DNA of 64,000 nt from Desulfurispora thermophila DSM 16022 (GTDB lineage Bacteria > Bacillota > Desulfotomaculia > Desulfotomaculales > Desulfurisporaceae): assembly GCF_000376385.1 (NCBI RefSeq), contig NZ_AQWN01000012.1:48324-112323 (forward strand). The letters are read 5' to 3'. Shown here piece after piece: positions 46,471 through 54,850 of the stretch (position 1 is the stretch's first letter; every line of letters begins with the position of its first letter). Below the pieces are notes generated by a model, which was given only the letters and a program-made list of their open reading frames with translations, searched no databases and was not told the origin of the DNA. Made by a program: the position numbers and the translations under genes.

Positions 46471-47886
46471 GTGCCACTGCCTCCCAGAGCGGAAACATTA
46501 TCCCCCGTTAGTGACGGCCAGCGGTGGGGGGAAATGAGCCACCACTTGCTGCCGGTGCTCCTGAATAATGTCTTTGATGGTGTGCTGGTGGTGGATGAGC
46601 GGGCCAGAGTGGTGGTTTTCAATCCGGCGGCGGAAAAAATCACCGGCCTTTTGGCCGGCCGGGTGCTGGGTCGATCCATCCAATCGCTGGGGGAATTCAG
46701 CGCCCTGGTGAAGAGGATCTATGGCGACGGACGGCCGCTGACCGGGGAACTGTTTTTGCCGGAAGTCCCCGCTCTGACGGTCAAACGTGTGCCCGTGGCA
46801 CTGGGAGATGGCCGCACCGGCCTGTTGATCACGTTTCAGCTGGCCGAGCGGAGCAATAAGCCGGAACAGAAGAATCCCGACCTGCGCCGGCGGGGGCTGA
46901 CGGCCCGCTACAGTTTCAACGATATTGTGGGCGAAAGTGCCGTGATGGCGGAGACCATTTGCCAGGCTCGCAAATACACCCGTTCCGATGCGGCGATCTT
47001 AATCACGGGCGAGAGCGGTACCGGCAAAGAGCTGTTTGCCCAGAGCATTCACAACGAGAGCGGGCGCCGGCATGGCCCGTTTGTGGCGGTAAACTGCGCC
47101 GCCCTGCCGGAAAGCCTGCTGGAAAGCGAGCTCTTTGGCTATGAGGAGGGGGCCTTTACCGGGGCCAAAAAGGGTGGCAAGCGCGGTCTGTTCGTGCTGG
47201 CCAGCGGCGGCAGTATTTTTCTGGATGAAATAGGCGATTTGAGCCCCGCCCTGCAGGCCCGCCTGCTGCGCGTGCTGCAACAAAAAGAGGTGTTGCCCGT
47301 GGGCGGCCAGCGGGTGATCCCCGTGGACGTGCGGGTGATCAGCGCCACCAACCGTAACCTGTCCGAGGCGGTGGAGCGGGGCGAATTCCGCATGGATCTG
47401 TATTACCGGCTCAATGTGTTACACTTGCATATCCCCTCCCTGCGCCAGCGTTTGGAGGACCTGCCGCTGCTGTTTAAACACTTTTTCCATCGCCTGACTG
47501 AGGCTGAGGGCATCGCGGGGTGGCCCGTACCCGACAGGGTGTTGGATGAGCTGAAGAACTATCCCTGGCCGGGCAATGTGCGGGAACTGGAGGGGTTTGT
47601 GGAGAGGTATGTGGCGCTGGGCGAAGAGGAGCCGCGCAAATTCACCACTTTCCGCGGCCTGTTGCAAAAATTGCAGCAAAAACGGCGGGGAGCGGCAGCC
47701 GCGGATCAACAGGTATTGGTTTTGCAATTGGGACGGATGGAGGAAATGGAGCGTCAGATTATTGAACAGGTGATGGAAATGGTGGGCGGCGGCAAGGGCG
47801 AACTGGCCAGGCTGCTGGGCTACAGCCGCACCACCCTGTGGAAAAAGCTGAAGAAGTACGGGTGCGGCGGTGCGGCAAAGCAATGA
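46471..47886 (+). CDS. Sigma-54-dependent transcriptional activator with PAS domain
   Basis: GTG 46471 follows GGAGGTG. The 471-residue protein has an N-terminal PAS domain (LLNNVFDGVLVVDERARVVVFNPAAEKITG), an AAA+ domain with GESGTGKE, the sigma-54 contact loop GAFTGA, GGSIFLDEIGDL and the PWPGNVREL block, and a Fis-type HTH (GELARLLGYSRTTLWKKLKKYG). It opens sigma-54 promoters in response to a PAS ligand. Two sigma-54 promoters nearby (49525-49540 and 53958-53973) are its likely targets. Confidence 0.95.
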   Translation: MPLPPRAETLSPVSDGQRWGEMSHHLLPVLLNNVFDGVLVVDERARVVVFNPAAEKITGLLAGRVLGRSIQSLGEFSALVKRIYGDGRPLTGELFLPEVPALTVKRVPVALGDGRTGLLITFQLAERSNKPEQKNPDLRRRGLTARYSFNDIVGESAVMAETICQARKYTRSDAAILITGESGTGKELFAQSIHNESGRRHGPFVAVNCAALPESLLESELFGYEEGAFTGAKKGGKRGLFVLASGGSIFLDEIGDLSPALQARLLRVLQQKEVLPVGGQRVIPVDVRVISATNRNLSEAVERGEFRMDLYYRLNVLHLHIPSLRQRLEDLPLLFKHFFHRLTEAEGIAGWPVPDRVLDELKNYPWPGNVRELEGFVERYVALGEEEPRKFTTFRGLLQKLQQKRRGAAAADQQVLVLQLGRMEEMERQIIEQVMEMVGGGKGELARLLGYSRTTLWKKLKKYGCGGAAKQ

Positions 47887-47954
47887 TCGAGTGTTGCTTT
47901 CTTTACTCGCTTGTCCAATTTACACGATAGTATTAGATACTGGAGGGATAATGA

Positions 47955-49256
47955 ATGAGCAAACCGCTCGTGGCCGTGGTCAAATTTGCGGAGGCTTACC
48001 AGTCGGTGCGCCGGGCCCTGGAACTGTCCGATGGGCTGGCCGGGCTGAAACCGGGGGACAGGATCCTGATCAAACCCAACCTGGTCTCCTGGGATTTCGA
48101 CCTGCCCTTTCCCCCCTACGGGGTGGTGACCACGTCGGCCGTGCTGGGCGCTCTGGTGCGGATTCTGGCCGAAGAGGGATATAGCGACATCACCATCGGG
48201 GAAGGGCCGCTGATGGTCCCCAAAACCATTGGCCAGGCCATGTACAAGGAGCTGGGCTATCACCAGCTGCGGGAAAAGTACGGCGTCAAGCTGGTGGATT
48301 TCAATGAGGAGAAATTTGTCAAGACCGACCTGGGTGGCCTGACGCTGTCCCTGGCGGAAAAGGTGCTGGAGGCCGACAAGATTATCAATGTGCCGGTATT
48401 AAAGACGCACAACCAGACCAAAGTGTCTCTGGGCATTAAGAACCTCAAGGGCTGCATCAACCGCGCCTCTAAAATGCACTGCCACGGCAAGGATGTGGAC
48501 CTCAGCCACACTTTCCCCCACATTGCGGAAAAACTGCCCGTGGCGTTGACGTTGATTGATGGCGTTTTCGGTCTGGCCAAGGGCCCCGGCCCCACCGGCA
48601 CCGCGCAGCGGCTGGATTTGCTGGTGGCTTCCCGCGATCTGCTGGCCGCCGATGTGGTGGGCGCGGCGCTCTTGGGCTACCGGGCCGCCGAAGTGGAACA
48701 CCTGGCTTACTTTGCCCGGCGTAATGGCGGCAGTCTGGATATAAACGACATTGAGGTGCGGGGAGAGCCGCTGGCGGAAAATATTCATCCGCTGGAATAC
48801 GACTGGGAGTGGACCGCAGAAAACACCGGCCCCCTGGGTTATGCCAAACGCGGCATAAAGGGCCTTGCCGTGCGCAAATACGACAGCACCATGTGCACCG
48901 GTTGCTCCATGCTCTTCAACCCGGTGCTGGTCATGCTCATGGCGGCGTTTAAAGGGGAGCCCTTCCCCAATGTGGAGGTGATCAGCGGCAAGGTGCAACT
49001 GGCCTCGCCGGGGTTTGACTATACGGTGCTCTTTGGCATGTGCCCGTACAAGCTGAACAAGGACAACCCCCACATCAAGCAGGCCATTGCCATCAAGGGC
49101 TGTCCGCCCGACCTGCAGGAGTTTGTGGAGGCCATGCGGGAAATTGGTGTGCCCTGCGACTACAAAGATTATGTTCAGTACCGCCATTACATCTTCCACC
49201 GCTACAAAGCGGAGGATGGCTTCGACCTGGGACTGTTTAAGATTGATAATGTCTAG
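47955..49256 (+). CDS. DUF362 domain protein
   Basis: The 433-residue protein begins MSKPLVAVVKFAEAYQSVRRAL and has the DUF362 core (LKPGDRILIKPNLVSW, EADKIINVPVLKTHNQTKVSLGIKNLKGCINRASK). Later Cys residues (TMCTGCSMLF, MCPYKLN, GCPPDL) could bind a metal or cluster. DUF362 proteins are common in anaerobes and their reaction is mostly unknown. Good ribosome site TGGAGGG. It lies between the sigma-54 activator and the dehydrogenase. Confidence 0.85.
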   Translation: MSKPLVAVVKFAEAYQSVRRALELSDGLAGLKPGDRILIKPNLVSWDFDLPFPPYGVVTTSAVLGALVRILAEEGYSDITIGEGPLMVPKTIGQAMYKELGYHQLREKYGVKLVDFNEEKFVKTDLGGLTLSLAEKVLEADKIINVPVLKTHNQTKVSLGIKNLKGCINRASKMHCHGKDVDLSHTFPHIAEKLPVALTLIDGVFGLAKGPGPTGTAQRLDLLVASRDLLAADVVGAALLGYRAAEVEHLAYFARRNGGSLDINDIEVRGEPLAENIHPLEYDWEWTAENTGPLGYAKRGIKGLAVRKYDSTMCTGCSMLFNPVLVMLMAAFKGEPFPNVEVISGKVQLASPGFDYTVLFGMCPYKLNKDNPHIKQAIAIKGCPPDLQEFVEAMREIGVPCDYKDYVQYRHYIFHRYKAEDGFDLGLFKIDNV

Positions 49257-49264
49257 CAGAGACT

Positions 49265-49282
49265 GGTTAAATAATTAAACAG
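49265..49282. promoter_or_regulatory. Candidate enhancer dyad (copy 1)
   Basis: GGTTAAATAATTAAACAG matches GGTTAACTTGTTAAACAG at 54068-54085 in 15 of 18 positions. It is an imperfect 6-4-6 dyad about 240 bp upstream of the sigma-54 promoter at 49525. Upstream dyads are where sigma-54 activators bind. Confidence 0.5.
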
Positions 49283-49331
49283 CAATGTTTACAATATGAA
49301 CCGGGTCGTGCTGCATCTTTAGCGCAATGAC

Positions 49332-49361
49332 TGTCCGCGGAGAAACGCGGGCATTTTTTTT
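49332..49361 (+). terminator. Terminator after the DUF362 gene
   Basis: TGTCCGCG (49332-49339) pairs with CGCGGGCA (49346-49353, one G-T pair) and is followed by eight T. Confidence 0.75.
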
Positions 49362-49396
49362 GGGCGGAGCCGAGCACTACAGCGTAATTTGCGGGT

Positions 49397-49499
49397 GCGC
49401 CTTTCCTGAGCGAGCCCGTCTGGAGTCCCGGCTGCAACACCCGGCGAGGGCGCGGCAGCGGGCCGGGAGGCGCGGACAGGATGTCCGCGCCAGCCCCTG
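49397..49499 (+). repeat. Dispersed ~100-bp repeat, copy B
   Basis: It matches 5403-5504 (opposite strand) by eye at about 80%. Its 3' part, GGCGCGGACA-GGA-TGTCCGCGCC, is a perfect 10-bp hairpin with a three-base loop. It lies in the gap between a terminator and a sigma-54 promoter. Confidence 0.6.
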
Positions 49500-49524
49500 A
49501 AATTGTTGTCATAACGGGAAAAGG

Positions 49525-49540
49525 CGGCACAGGCATTGCA
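49525..49540 (+). promoter_or_regulatory. Sigma-54 promoter of the dehydrogenase-ligase genes
   Basis: CGGCAC-AGGCA-TTGCA has GG and GC exactly 10 bases apart and matches TGGCAC-N5-TTGCA except for the first base. It is 55 bp upstream of the dehydrogenase start. Confidence 0.72.
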
Positions 49541-49594
49541 TTAAGACCCTGTGGACAAATATTATGCAGCAGGCTGAGAAAGGATTGTTGCCCT

Positions 49595-50485
49595 GTGCAG
49601 GTGGCGCAAATAAACAAAATATGCGTGGTGGGTGCCGGGGCTATGGGCCGGCAGATTGCTCTCTGCGCTGCTCTGGCCGGTTTTCGGGTAGTCTGCCAGG
49701 ACATCAGCGAGCAGGCCCGGGCGGGAGCCGAGCGGTTTAAAGAGCAATACTTGTCCGACCGGGTGGCCCGGGGCAAGATGACGGAGGAGAAAGCCAGTCA
49801 GGGGCGTGAAAACCTGCTCTTCACCGCCGATCTGGAGCAGGCGGCCGGCGATGCCGATCTGGTGATTGAAGTGGTGCCGGAAGTGCTGGAGCTAAAGAGG
49901 CAAATCTTCGCCCGCCTGGACCAGATTTGCCCGCCCCACACCCTGCTGGTTACCAACAGCTCGTTCATTGTCAGCTCCCGCCTGGCCGGTGCCACCACCC
50001 GGCCGGAGAAAATCTGCAATATGCATTTCTTTGTGCCGCCCCTGGTCATGCTGCCGGTGGAAGTGGTGAAGGGACCCCACACGGCGGACGAGACCGCGCA
50101 GGCCGTGGCCGAAGTCTGCCGGCGCATGGGCAAACTGCCCATCATGCTGGAAAAAGAAATCCACGGCTTTCTGGTGAACCGCATTCTGTCCGCGGTACAT
50201 AGAGAAGCGCTTTTCCTCTACGATACGGGGGTGGCTTCCTATGAGGACATCGACCGGGCGGTGCGGGAAGGTCTGGGTCACCAGACCCCGCCCTTTTTTC
50301 AGATGGATCTGATCGGACTGGATTTGGTGCTGTTAATCGGCCGGGAGCATTACCGGGAAACCGGTGATCCGCTCTTTAAGCCCTCCCCCACCATTGTCAG
50401 CATGGTAGCTCAAGGCCGCCTGGGCCGTAAAACCGGCCGCGGATTTTATGATTACAGCCGCATGTTGGAGGAAAGGGGGTATTGA
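49595..50485 (+). CDS. 3-hydroxyacyl-CoA dehydrogenase (Hbd type)
   Basis: The start is placed at GTG 49595 (MQVAQINKICVVGAGAMGRQIALCAA), ten bases after AAAGGA; the frame upstream overlaps the sigma-54 promoter. The 296-residue protein has the NAD Rossmann site GAGAMG, LVIEVVPEVLELKRQIF, TNSSF, the catalytic-type His in MHFFVPPLVM, and the C-terminal 3HCDH domain. The Hbd usual length is 280-295. It oxidises 3-hydroxybutyryl-CoA or similar. NMHFFVPP replaces the commoner H-F-FNP motif. Confidence 0.88.
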   Translation: MQVAQINKICVVGAGAMGRQIALCAALAGFRVVCQDISEQARAGAERFKEQYLSDRVARGKMTEEKASQGRENLLFTADLEQAAGDADLVIEVVPEVLELKRQIFARLDQICPPHTLLVTNSSFIVSSRLAGATTRPEKICNMHFFVPPLVMLPVEVVKGPHTADETAQAVAEVCRRMGKLPIMLEKEIHGFLVNRILSAVHREALFLYDTGVASYEDIDRAVREGLGHQTPPFFQMDLIGLDLVLLIGREHYRETGDPLFKPSPTIVSMVAQGRLGRKTGRGFYDYSRMLEERGY

Positions 50486-50636
50486 CTGGAGGGTATTGGG
50501 TATTCCTACTCTGGATGTTGCGCAGGCAGCCGGGCAGTTACAGATCAATAACAGGTGCATAGCCAGTAGCGGATGATTAATTATTTAAAAATTGCCAAAC
50601 TTGTTAATTAACTGAACAAAACCTGGAGGTGCAGAC

Positions 50637-52265
50637 ATGGACTTTCCCAGACCCTATTTAAAAATCTACCAGGACGCGGGTGTGGAGTGGGACCTCAAAA
50701 TTGAGCCCCGTACTTTGCAGAGCCTTTTGTTTGAGTCGGCCCGCAAGCATCCCGCTAAAACGGCCCTCATCTTTTACGGCCACCAGATCTCCTATGCCCA
50801 GCTGGCCGGGGCCGTGCAAAGGGCGGCGTCGGTTCTGTACGAAATGGGTCTGCGCAAGGGAGACAGGCTGGCGCTGATGTTACCCAACTGCCCGGACTTT
50901 GTCATCGCTTATTATGCCGTCCTAAGCCTGGGCGGCATTGTGGTCAACACCAACCCCATGTATGTGGAGCGGGAGATCGAGCACCAGGTCAACGACTCGG
51001 GCGCCAGGATGATCATTACCCTGCAGGACCTGTACTTCCGGGTGAAAAATATCCGCCCGCACACCCCGCTGGAAAAGGTTATGCTCACCGGTTTCAGCGG
51101 CAAACCGGCCAGCCTGCCCGATGATACCCTCTGGTTCCCGGATTTTTACGCTCAGGACCGGCCCGCTCCGCCCGCCGTGGAAATCAACCCCGTGGAAGAT
51201 GTGGCCCTGCTGCAGTACACGGGCGGCACCACCGGCGTTTCCAAAGGTGCCATGCTCACCCACTATAACCTGTATGCCAACTCCCAGCAGACCGATCACT
51301 TTTTCATCGGCGAGGAAAGAAAGCAACTGACCCTGGGTGTGTTGCCCTTTTTCCATGTCTACGGTATGTCTTCCTGTATGAACCTGGCCATTGCTGCCGG
51401 GTCGACATTAATCCTGGTACCGCGCTTCTTGCCGGAAGAAATTGCCAAAATAATCCGGGAATACAAGCCCACCTACTTCCCCGGCGTGCCCACCATGTTC
51501 ATTGCCCTGATGAACTACCCCGATTTCAAAGAATACGGCAATGTGATGATCTACAACTCGGGCGGTGCGCCCATGCCTGTGGATCTGATCTACCGCTTCC
51601 AGGAGCTGCTCAAAGGTACGGGGGCGGAATTCGCGGAAGGCTACGGCCTTTCCGAAGCCTCGCCGGTCACTCACTGCAACCCCACCTTCGGGCTAAACAA
51701 GCCCGGCAGCATAGGTGTTCCCTTTCCCGCCACCGACGCTGCGGTGGCCGATCCGGCCACCGGCCAGTTCTTGCCGCCGGGGCAGGTGGGCGAACTGGTG
51801 GTGCGGGGGCCCCAGGTGATGAAGGGCTACTGGAACATGCCGGAGGAAAGCGCCCAGGTGCTGAAAGACGGCTGGTTGTTCACGGGCGATATGGCCCGCA
51901 TGGACGAGGACGGGTATTTCTACATTGTGGACCGGAAAAAGGACATGATTGTGGCCAGCGGCTACAATATCTATCCCCGGGAAGTGGAAGAGGTGCTCTT
52001 CCAGCATCCCAAGGTGCAGGAGGCGGTGGTGGCCGGCGTGCCGGACGCCTACCGGGGGGAAACGGTGAAGGCGTATATTGTGCTCAAGCAGGGGGAAAGC
52101 GCCACGGCGGAGGAGATTGTGGCCTACTGCAAGGAAAAGCTGGCTCCCTACAAGGTGCCCAAGTTGATTGAGTTTAGAGCCGAGCTGCCCAAGTCGGCGG
52201 TGGGCAAGCTTTTGCGGCGCAAGCTGGTGGAGGAGGAGCGGCAGAAGCTGGCGGGCGGCAATTGA
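50637..52265 (+). CDS. AMP-forming acyl-CoA ligase (FadD-like)
   Basis: The 542-residue ligase has the P-loop YTGGTTGVSKGAML, GYGLSEASPVTHCNP, LFTGDMARMDEDGYFYIVDRKKDMI and the catalytic Lys near PKSAVGKLLRRKL. It activates a fatty or hydroxy-fatty acid to its CoA ester with ATP. It lies 151 bp after the dehydrogenase, probably in the same sigma-54-controlled transcript, and could supply CoA esters to the neighbouring dehydratase. Ribosome site TGGAGGTG. Confidence 0.93.
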   Translation: MDFPRPYLKIYQDAGVEWDLKIEPRTLQSLLFESARKHPAKTALIFYGHQISYAQLAGAVQRAASVLYEMGLRKGDRLALMLPNCPDFVIAYYAVLSLGGIVVNTNPMYVEREIEHQVNDSGARMIITLQDLYFRVKNIRPHTPLEKVMLTGFSGKPASLPDDTLWFPDFYAQDRPAPPAVEINPVEDVALLQYTGGTTGVSKGAMLTHYNLYANSQQTDHFFIGEERKQLTLGVLPFFHVYGMSSCMNLAIAAGSTLILVPRFLPEEIAKIIREYKPTYFPGVPTMFIALMNYPDFKEYGNVMIYNSGGAPMPVDLIYRFQELLKGTGAEFAEGYGLSEASPVTHCNPTFGLNKPGSIGVPFPATDAAVADPATGQFLPPGQVGELVVRGPQVMKGYWNMPEESAQVLKDGWLFTGDMARMDEDGYFYIVDRKKDMIVASGYNIYPREVEEVLFQHPKVQEAVVAGVPDAYRGETVKAYIVLKQGESATAEEIVAYCKEKLAPYKVPKLIEFRAELPKSAVGKLLRRKLVEEERQKLAGGN

Positions 52266-52387
52266 GAGCTCAACAAGAGCAAATCTTGCTATATACCTCA
52301 TTTACCCGGGAATTTAGTCCGAATAGGTCCGAATAGGTAAAATTAGTTATAAATTTTAAAGTAACCAGAAAATATGCGGATTAAAAT

Positions 52388-52427
52388 GAGGCGCCTGCCT
52401 CAATGTGCAAGGCGCCTCGTTTTTTTG
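52388..52427. terminator. Bidirectional terminator between converging genes
   Basis: GAGGCGCCT (52388-52396) pairs with AGGCGCCTC (52410-52418), with T7 after it on the plus strand and ATTTTAA on the minus strand. It serves the ligase gene and the convergent dehydratase gene. Confidence 0.85.
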
Positions 52428-52439
52428 TTTGCCTGTTCA

Positions 52440-53867
52440 CTAATCGGTAATACCTGCCAGGCGCTTGGCGATTTTCTTTTTGGCCTCGATGTCGTACATA
52501 CCCATAATGGCGATCTTCTCCATGATGGGCGAGCCTCCGCCGTGAATACCGGCCACCTGGGAGATGCCGGCGTGCGCCGAGCACAACAGGTCGCTGCACA
52601 GCCGGAAACAGCGGTGCACGTTGTCGGCGCTGATGGCCGGGTTGCGCATGATGTATTTGTTGAGCAGGTCCCGTGTTTCCGGGTTGAGGAAATCGCCCTC
52701 GGGTGGCAGGGTGGCCGGCAGCCCGCCGGCAATATCGGCCAGGATCTCGTGCTCGTGGTAAACATTGACGCCGGCGTGGTAGCGGGCCACGTTGGTATAG
52801 ACGAAGTTGGGCACATAGCTGCCCGAGGCGGCCCGGTGGGCTTTGACCGCTGCCGCAATGCCCGTGCCGTAGACCAGCTCGGCCACGGCCACCATGTCGG
52901 CCAGTTTGTCCCGCACATGGGGGGCCTTGGCCACGCCGTTGTATTCGGCCACCAGTGCCGTGGCCCCCATCAGCACATCGGTGAAGGCCGGTTTGCAGCC
53001 GGTATAGCTGTGGCGGTGGTAGTTGGCGAACTGAATGGCCAGCTGGCCGGCGAATTGGGTTTCGCCGCACAGGAACACGCGCTCCCAGGGCACAAAAACG
53101 TTATCAAAAATGGTCAGGGAGTCGGCCGAGCCGTACTGGGCGAAGGGTGCCTGAAACTCCTTGCGCGGTCTTAAGGTGCTGGCGCGGCAGACCAGGTAAA
53201 TGCCCGGGGCATCGGCCGGAACGGCGAAGGCCACCGCCCAGTCGGCGTCCTTTTCGGTCATAAAGCGGGTGGGCACCACAATGATCTCGTCGGCATAAGG
53301 GGCAATGGTGTTGTGGGCCTTGGCGCCGCGCACCACGATGCCGTCGGATCGTTTTTCCACCACCCGCAAATAGAGGTCGGGGTCCACCTGCTCATGGGGC
53401 CGTTTCATCCGGTCGCCCTTGACATCGGTCTGGGCGCAGTTGCCCACCAGGTCGTTTTCCTGGTAATACTCCAGGTACTTTAAAAAGCGCTCGTGATAGT
53501 TGGTGCCCAGGGCCAGGTCGCAGTCCTTGGTGACCACGGCCAGGGCGTTCAAGGCATCCACGCCCATACAGCGCTGGATGCAGCCCCCCACGTGCTGGCA
53601 CAAAAGGCGGGTCATTTCCTGCTTTTTCAGCAGGTCGTCCACGCTCTGGTGGATGTGGGTGAAGCGGTTGATGGTCTTGCCCGTGATGTGGGATGTGGCC
53701 GTCATTAGCCCGGTGTACCGGGGGTCGGCGGCAAAGTTGAAGGTTTCGGCTATCACATTCTGGCCCGGGATGAGCAAGGGGTCGTCCCTTCCCAGCAGGC
53801 GGCCGTCGATGTACACGTTTTTGCGCATGGAACGCAGTTTTTCTCGGTATTCTTGAGCTGTCCGCAT
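52440..53867 (-). CDS. abfD: 4-hydroxybutyryl-CoA dehydratase
   Basis: The start is ATG 53867 (MRTAQEYREKLRSMRKNVYIDG) with GGGAGGC upstream. The 475-residue protein keeps the residues that hold the [4Fe-4S] cluster in AbfD: Cys96 and Cys100 (GGCIQRCMG), His284 and Cys291 (NYHRHSYTGC), matching Cys99/103, His292 and Cys299 of the clostridial enzyme. It dehydrates 4-hydroxybutyryl-CoA to crotonyl-CoA through a ketyl radical, and is oxygen sensitive. A near-consensus sigma-54 promoter lies about 95 bp upstream. With the ligase and dehydrogenase it forms a 4-hydroxybutyrate/crotonyl-CoA route. Confidence 0.93.
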   Translation of the reverse strand: MRTAQEYREKLRSMRKNVYIDGRLLGRDDPLLIPGQNVIAETFNFAADPRYTGLMTATSHITGKTINRFTHIHQSVDDLLKKQEMTRLLCQHVGGCIQRCMGVDALNALAVVTKDCDLALGTNYHERFLKYLEYYQENDLVGNCAQTDVKGDRMKRPHEQVDPDLYLRVVEKRSDGIVVRGAKAHNTIAPYADEIIVVPTRFMTEKDADWAVAFAVPADAPGIYLVCRASTLRPRKEFQAPFAQYGSADSLTIFDNVFVPWERVFLCGETQFAGQLAIQFANYHRHSYTGCKPAFTDVLMGATALVAEYNGVAKAPHVRDKLADMVAVAELVYGTGIAAAVKAHRAASGSYVPNFVYTNVARYHAGVNVYHEHEILADIAGGLPATLPPEGDFLNPETRDLLNKYIMRNPAISADNVHRCFRLCSDLLCSAHAGISQVAGIHGGGSPIMEKIAIMGMYDIEAKKKIAKRLAGITD

Positions 53868-53957
53868 TCTGAGGCCTCCCTGTAAGAATGATTGGTTTGC
53901 GGTGATGGTGGTAAGCATTTGGCGAGGAGACGCTGAAGAGCAGGTGCAGTATAGTTT

Positions 53958-53973
53958 TGCAATTAATGTGCCT
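53958..53973 (-). promoter_or_regulatory. Sigma-54 promoter of abfD
   Basis: On the minus strand AGGCAC-ATTAA-TTGCA has the -24 GG and -12 GC exactly 10 bases apart and differs from TGGCAC-N5-TTGCA only in the first base. Transcription would start about 80 nt before the abfD ATG. Confidence 0.78.
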
Positions 53974-54850
53974 AAGATTACGAAAAGACATAATATTAAG
54001 AAATTGGGGAAAAAGCTGGTTCTCCAGTGCGCTGCGAACAACAGGCGTTCAAAATATTAACATAGCCGGTTAACTTGTTAAACAGATTCCGGTTAACCGA
54101 ACACGGATGTAGCAAAGTTATTTTGTTACAGCCCCCTGGACTGTTACCGCAGTTCATGGGGCTGCGCATGTTACGCTGGTGGTTGGCGTTTAAAACAACC
54201 GGGGCGATCAGGCAGGATGAGGCTTCATGGTTTGTGTTGTGTTCGACACAGCCATTTCCCAACTGGCCCTCCTAAATGGAGACCTCCCCGCGGGCGAAGT
54301 CCGTCCTGATTAACCAGTTTCTGCTCTGGCACATGCTTTGGCCCTTTTCTGCGTTACCTGATGAAACATAAAACTGGCACAATAAAAAAGTTCTTGACCT
54401 GGAGTTAACTTTAAGTGATAAATTGTGACGCAGGGGTGAAACTGATATCAGTCCGGGAAGGGGGGATAAAAGGATTACCTGAATTAAGTTGTCAAAGGGT
54501 TTACAAATATTTATAATCCTGAAAATAGCGAAGGCACTCCCTGCTTTTCGGGCTTGGCATATTGTGAACCATACACCATAAAATGGCCGGCTTTTCTGGT
54601 TATGAAGCCCAGGAACTCATGCTTTTATGAGCCTCACGCCGTGCCCCGTTCCTGGTACGATCATTTTGCCGCCCTGACAGGTGGCAGCCATTACAATGGT
54701 TTGCGGCGAGGCGGCTGTACCCCCTCCTGCGCCCCGTAGCCGTCGCTTCGCCCGCCCATCCACTCACTGAGTGATACGTCATGGTCAACCCTTATCTAAC
54801 TTGGCACAAATAAATAACTATTCCGAAAATTTTTGGAAAGGATGAGGTTT
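53974..54850. other. Long gap upstream of abfD and the DUF362-ferredoxin gene
   Basis: About 880 bp between divergent genes. It holds the candidate enhancer at 54068-54100 and otherwise no supported gene. Short frames at 53996-54262 (minus) and 54554-54739 (plus) lack ribosome sites and family features. The sequence is mixed in GC and may contain decayed genes. Confidence 0.4.
54068..54098. promoter_or_regulatory. Candidate enhancer dyads upstream of abfD (copy 2)
   Basis: GGTTAACTTGTTAAACAG (54068-54085) matches the element at 49265-49282, and a 10-bp palindrome CGGTTAACCG follows at about 54090-54099. They lie about 95-125 bp upstream of the abfD -24 box, the usual range for sigma-54 activator sites. 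Confidence 0.55.

Noticed and set aside
54326..54342. Sigma-54-like TGGCAC...TTGG on the plus strand
   Set aside because: The -12 GC is one base out of register and the nearest plus-strand gene is 500 bp away.
54554..54739. 61-codon plus-strand frame in the gap before the DUF362-ferredoxin gene
   Set aside because: It lacks a ribosome site and any recognisable protein pattern.
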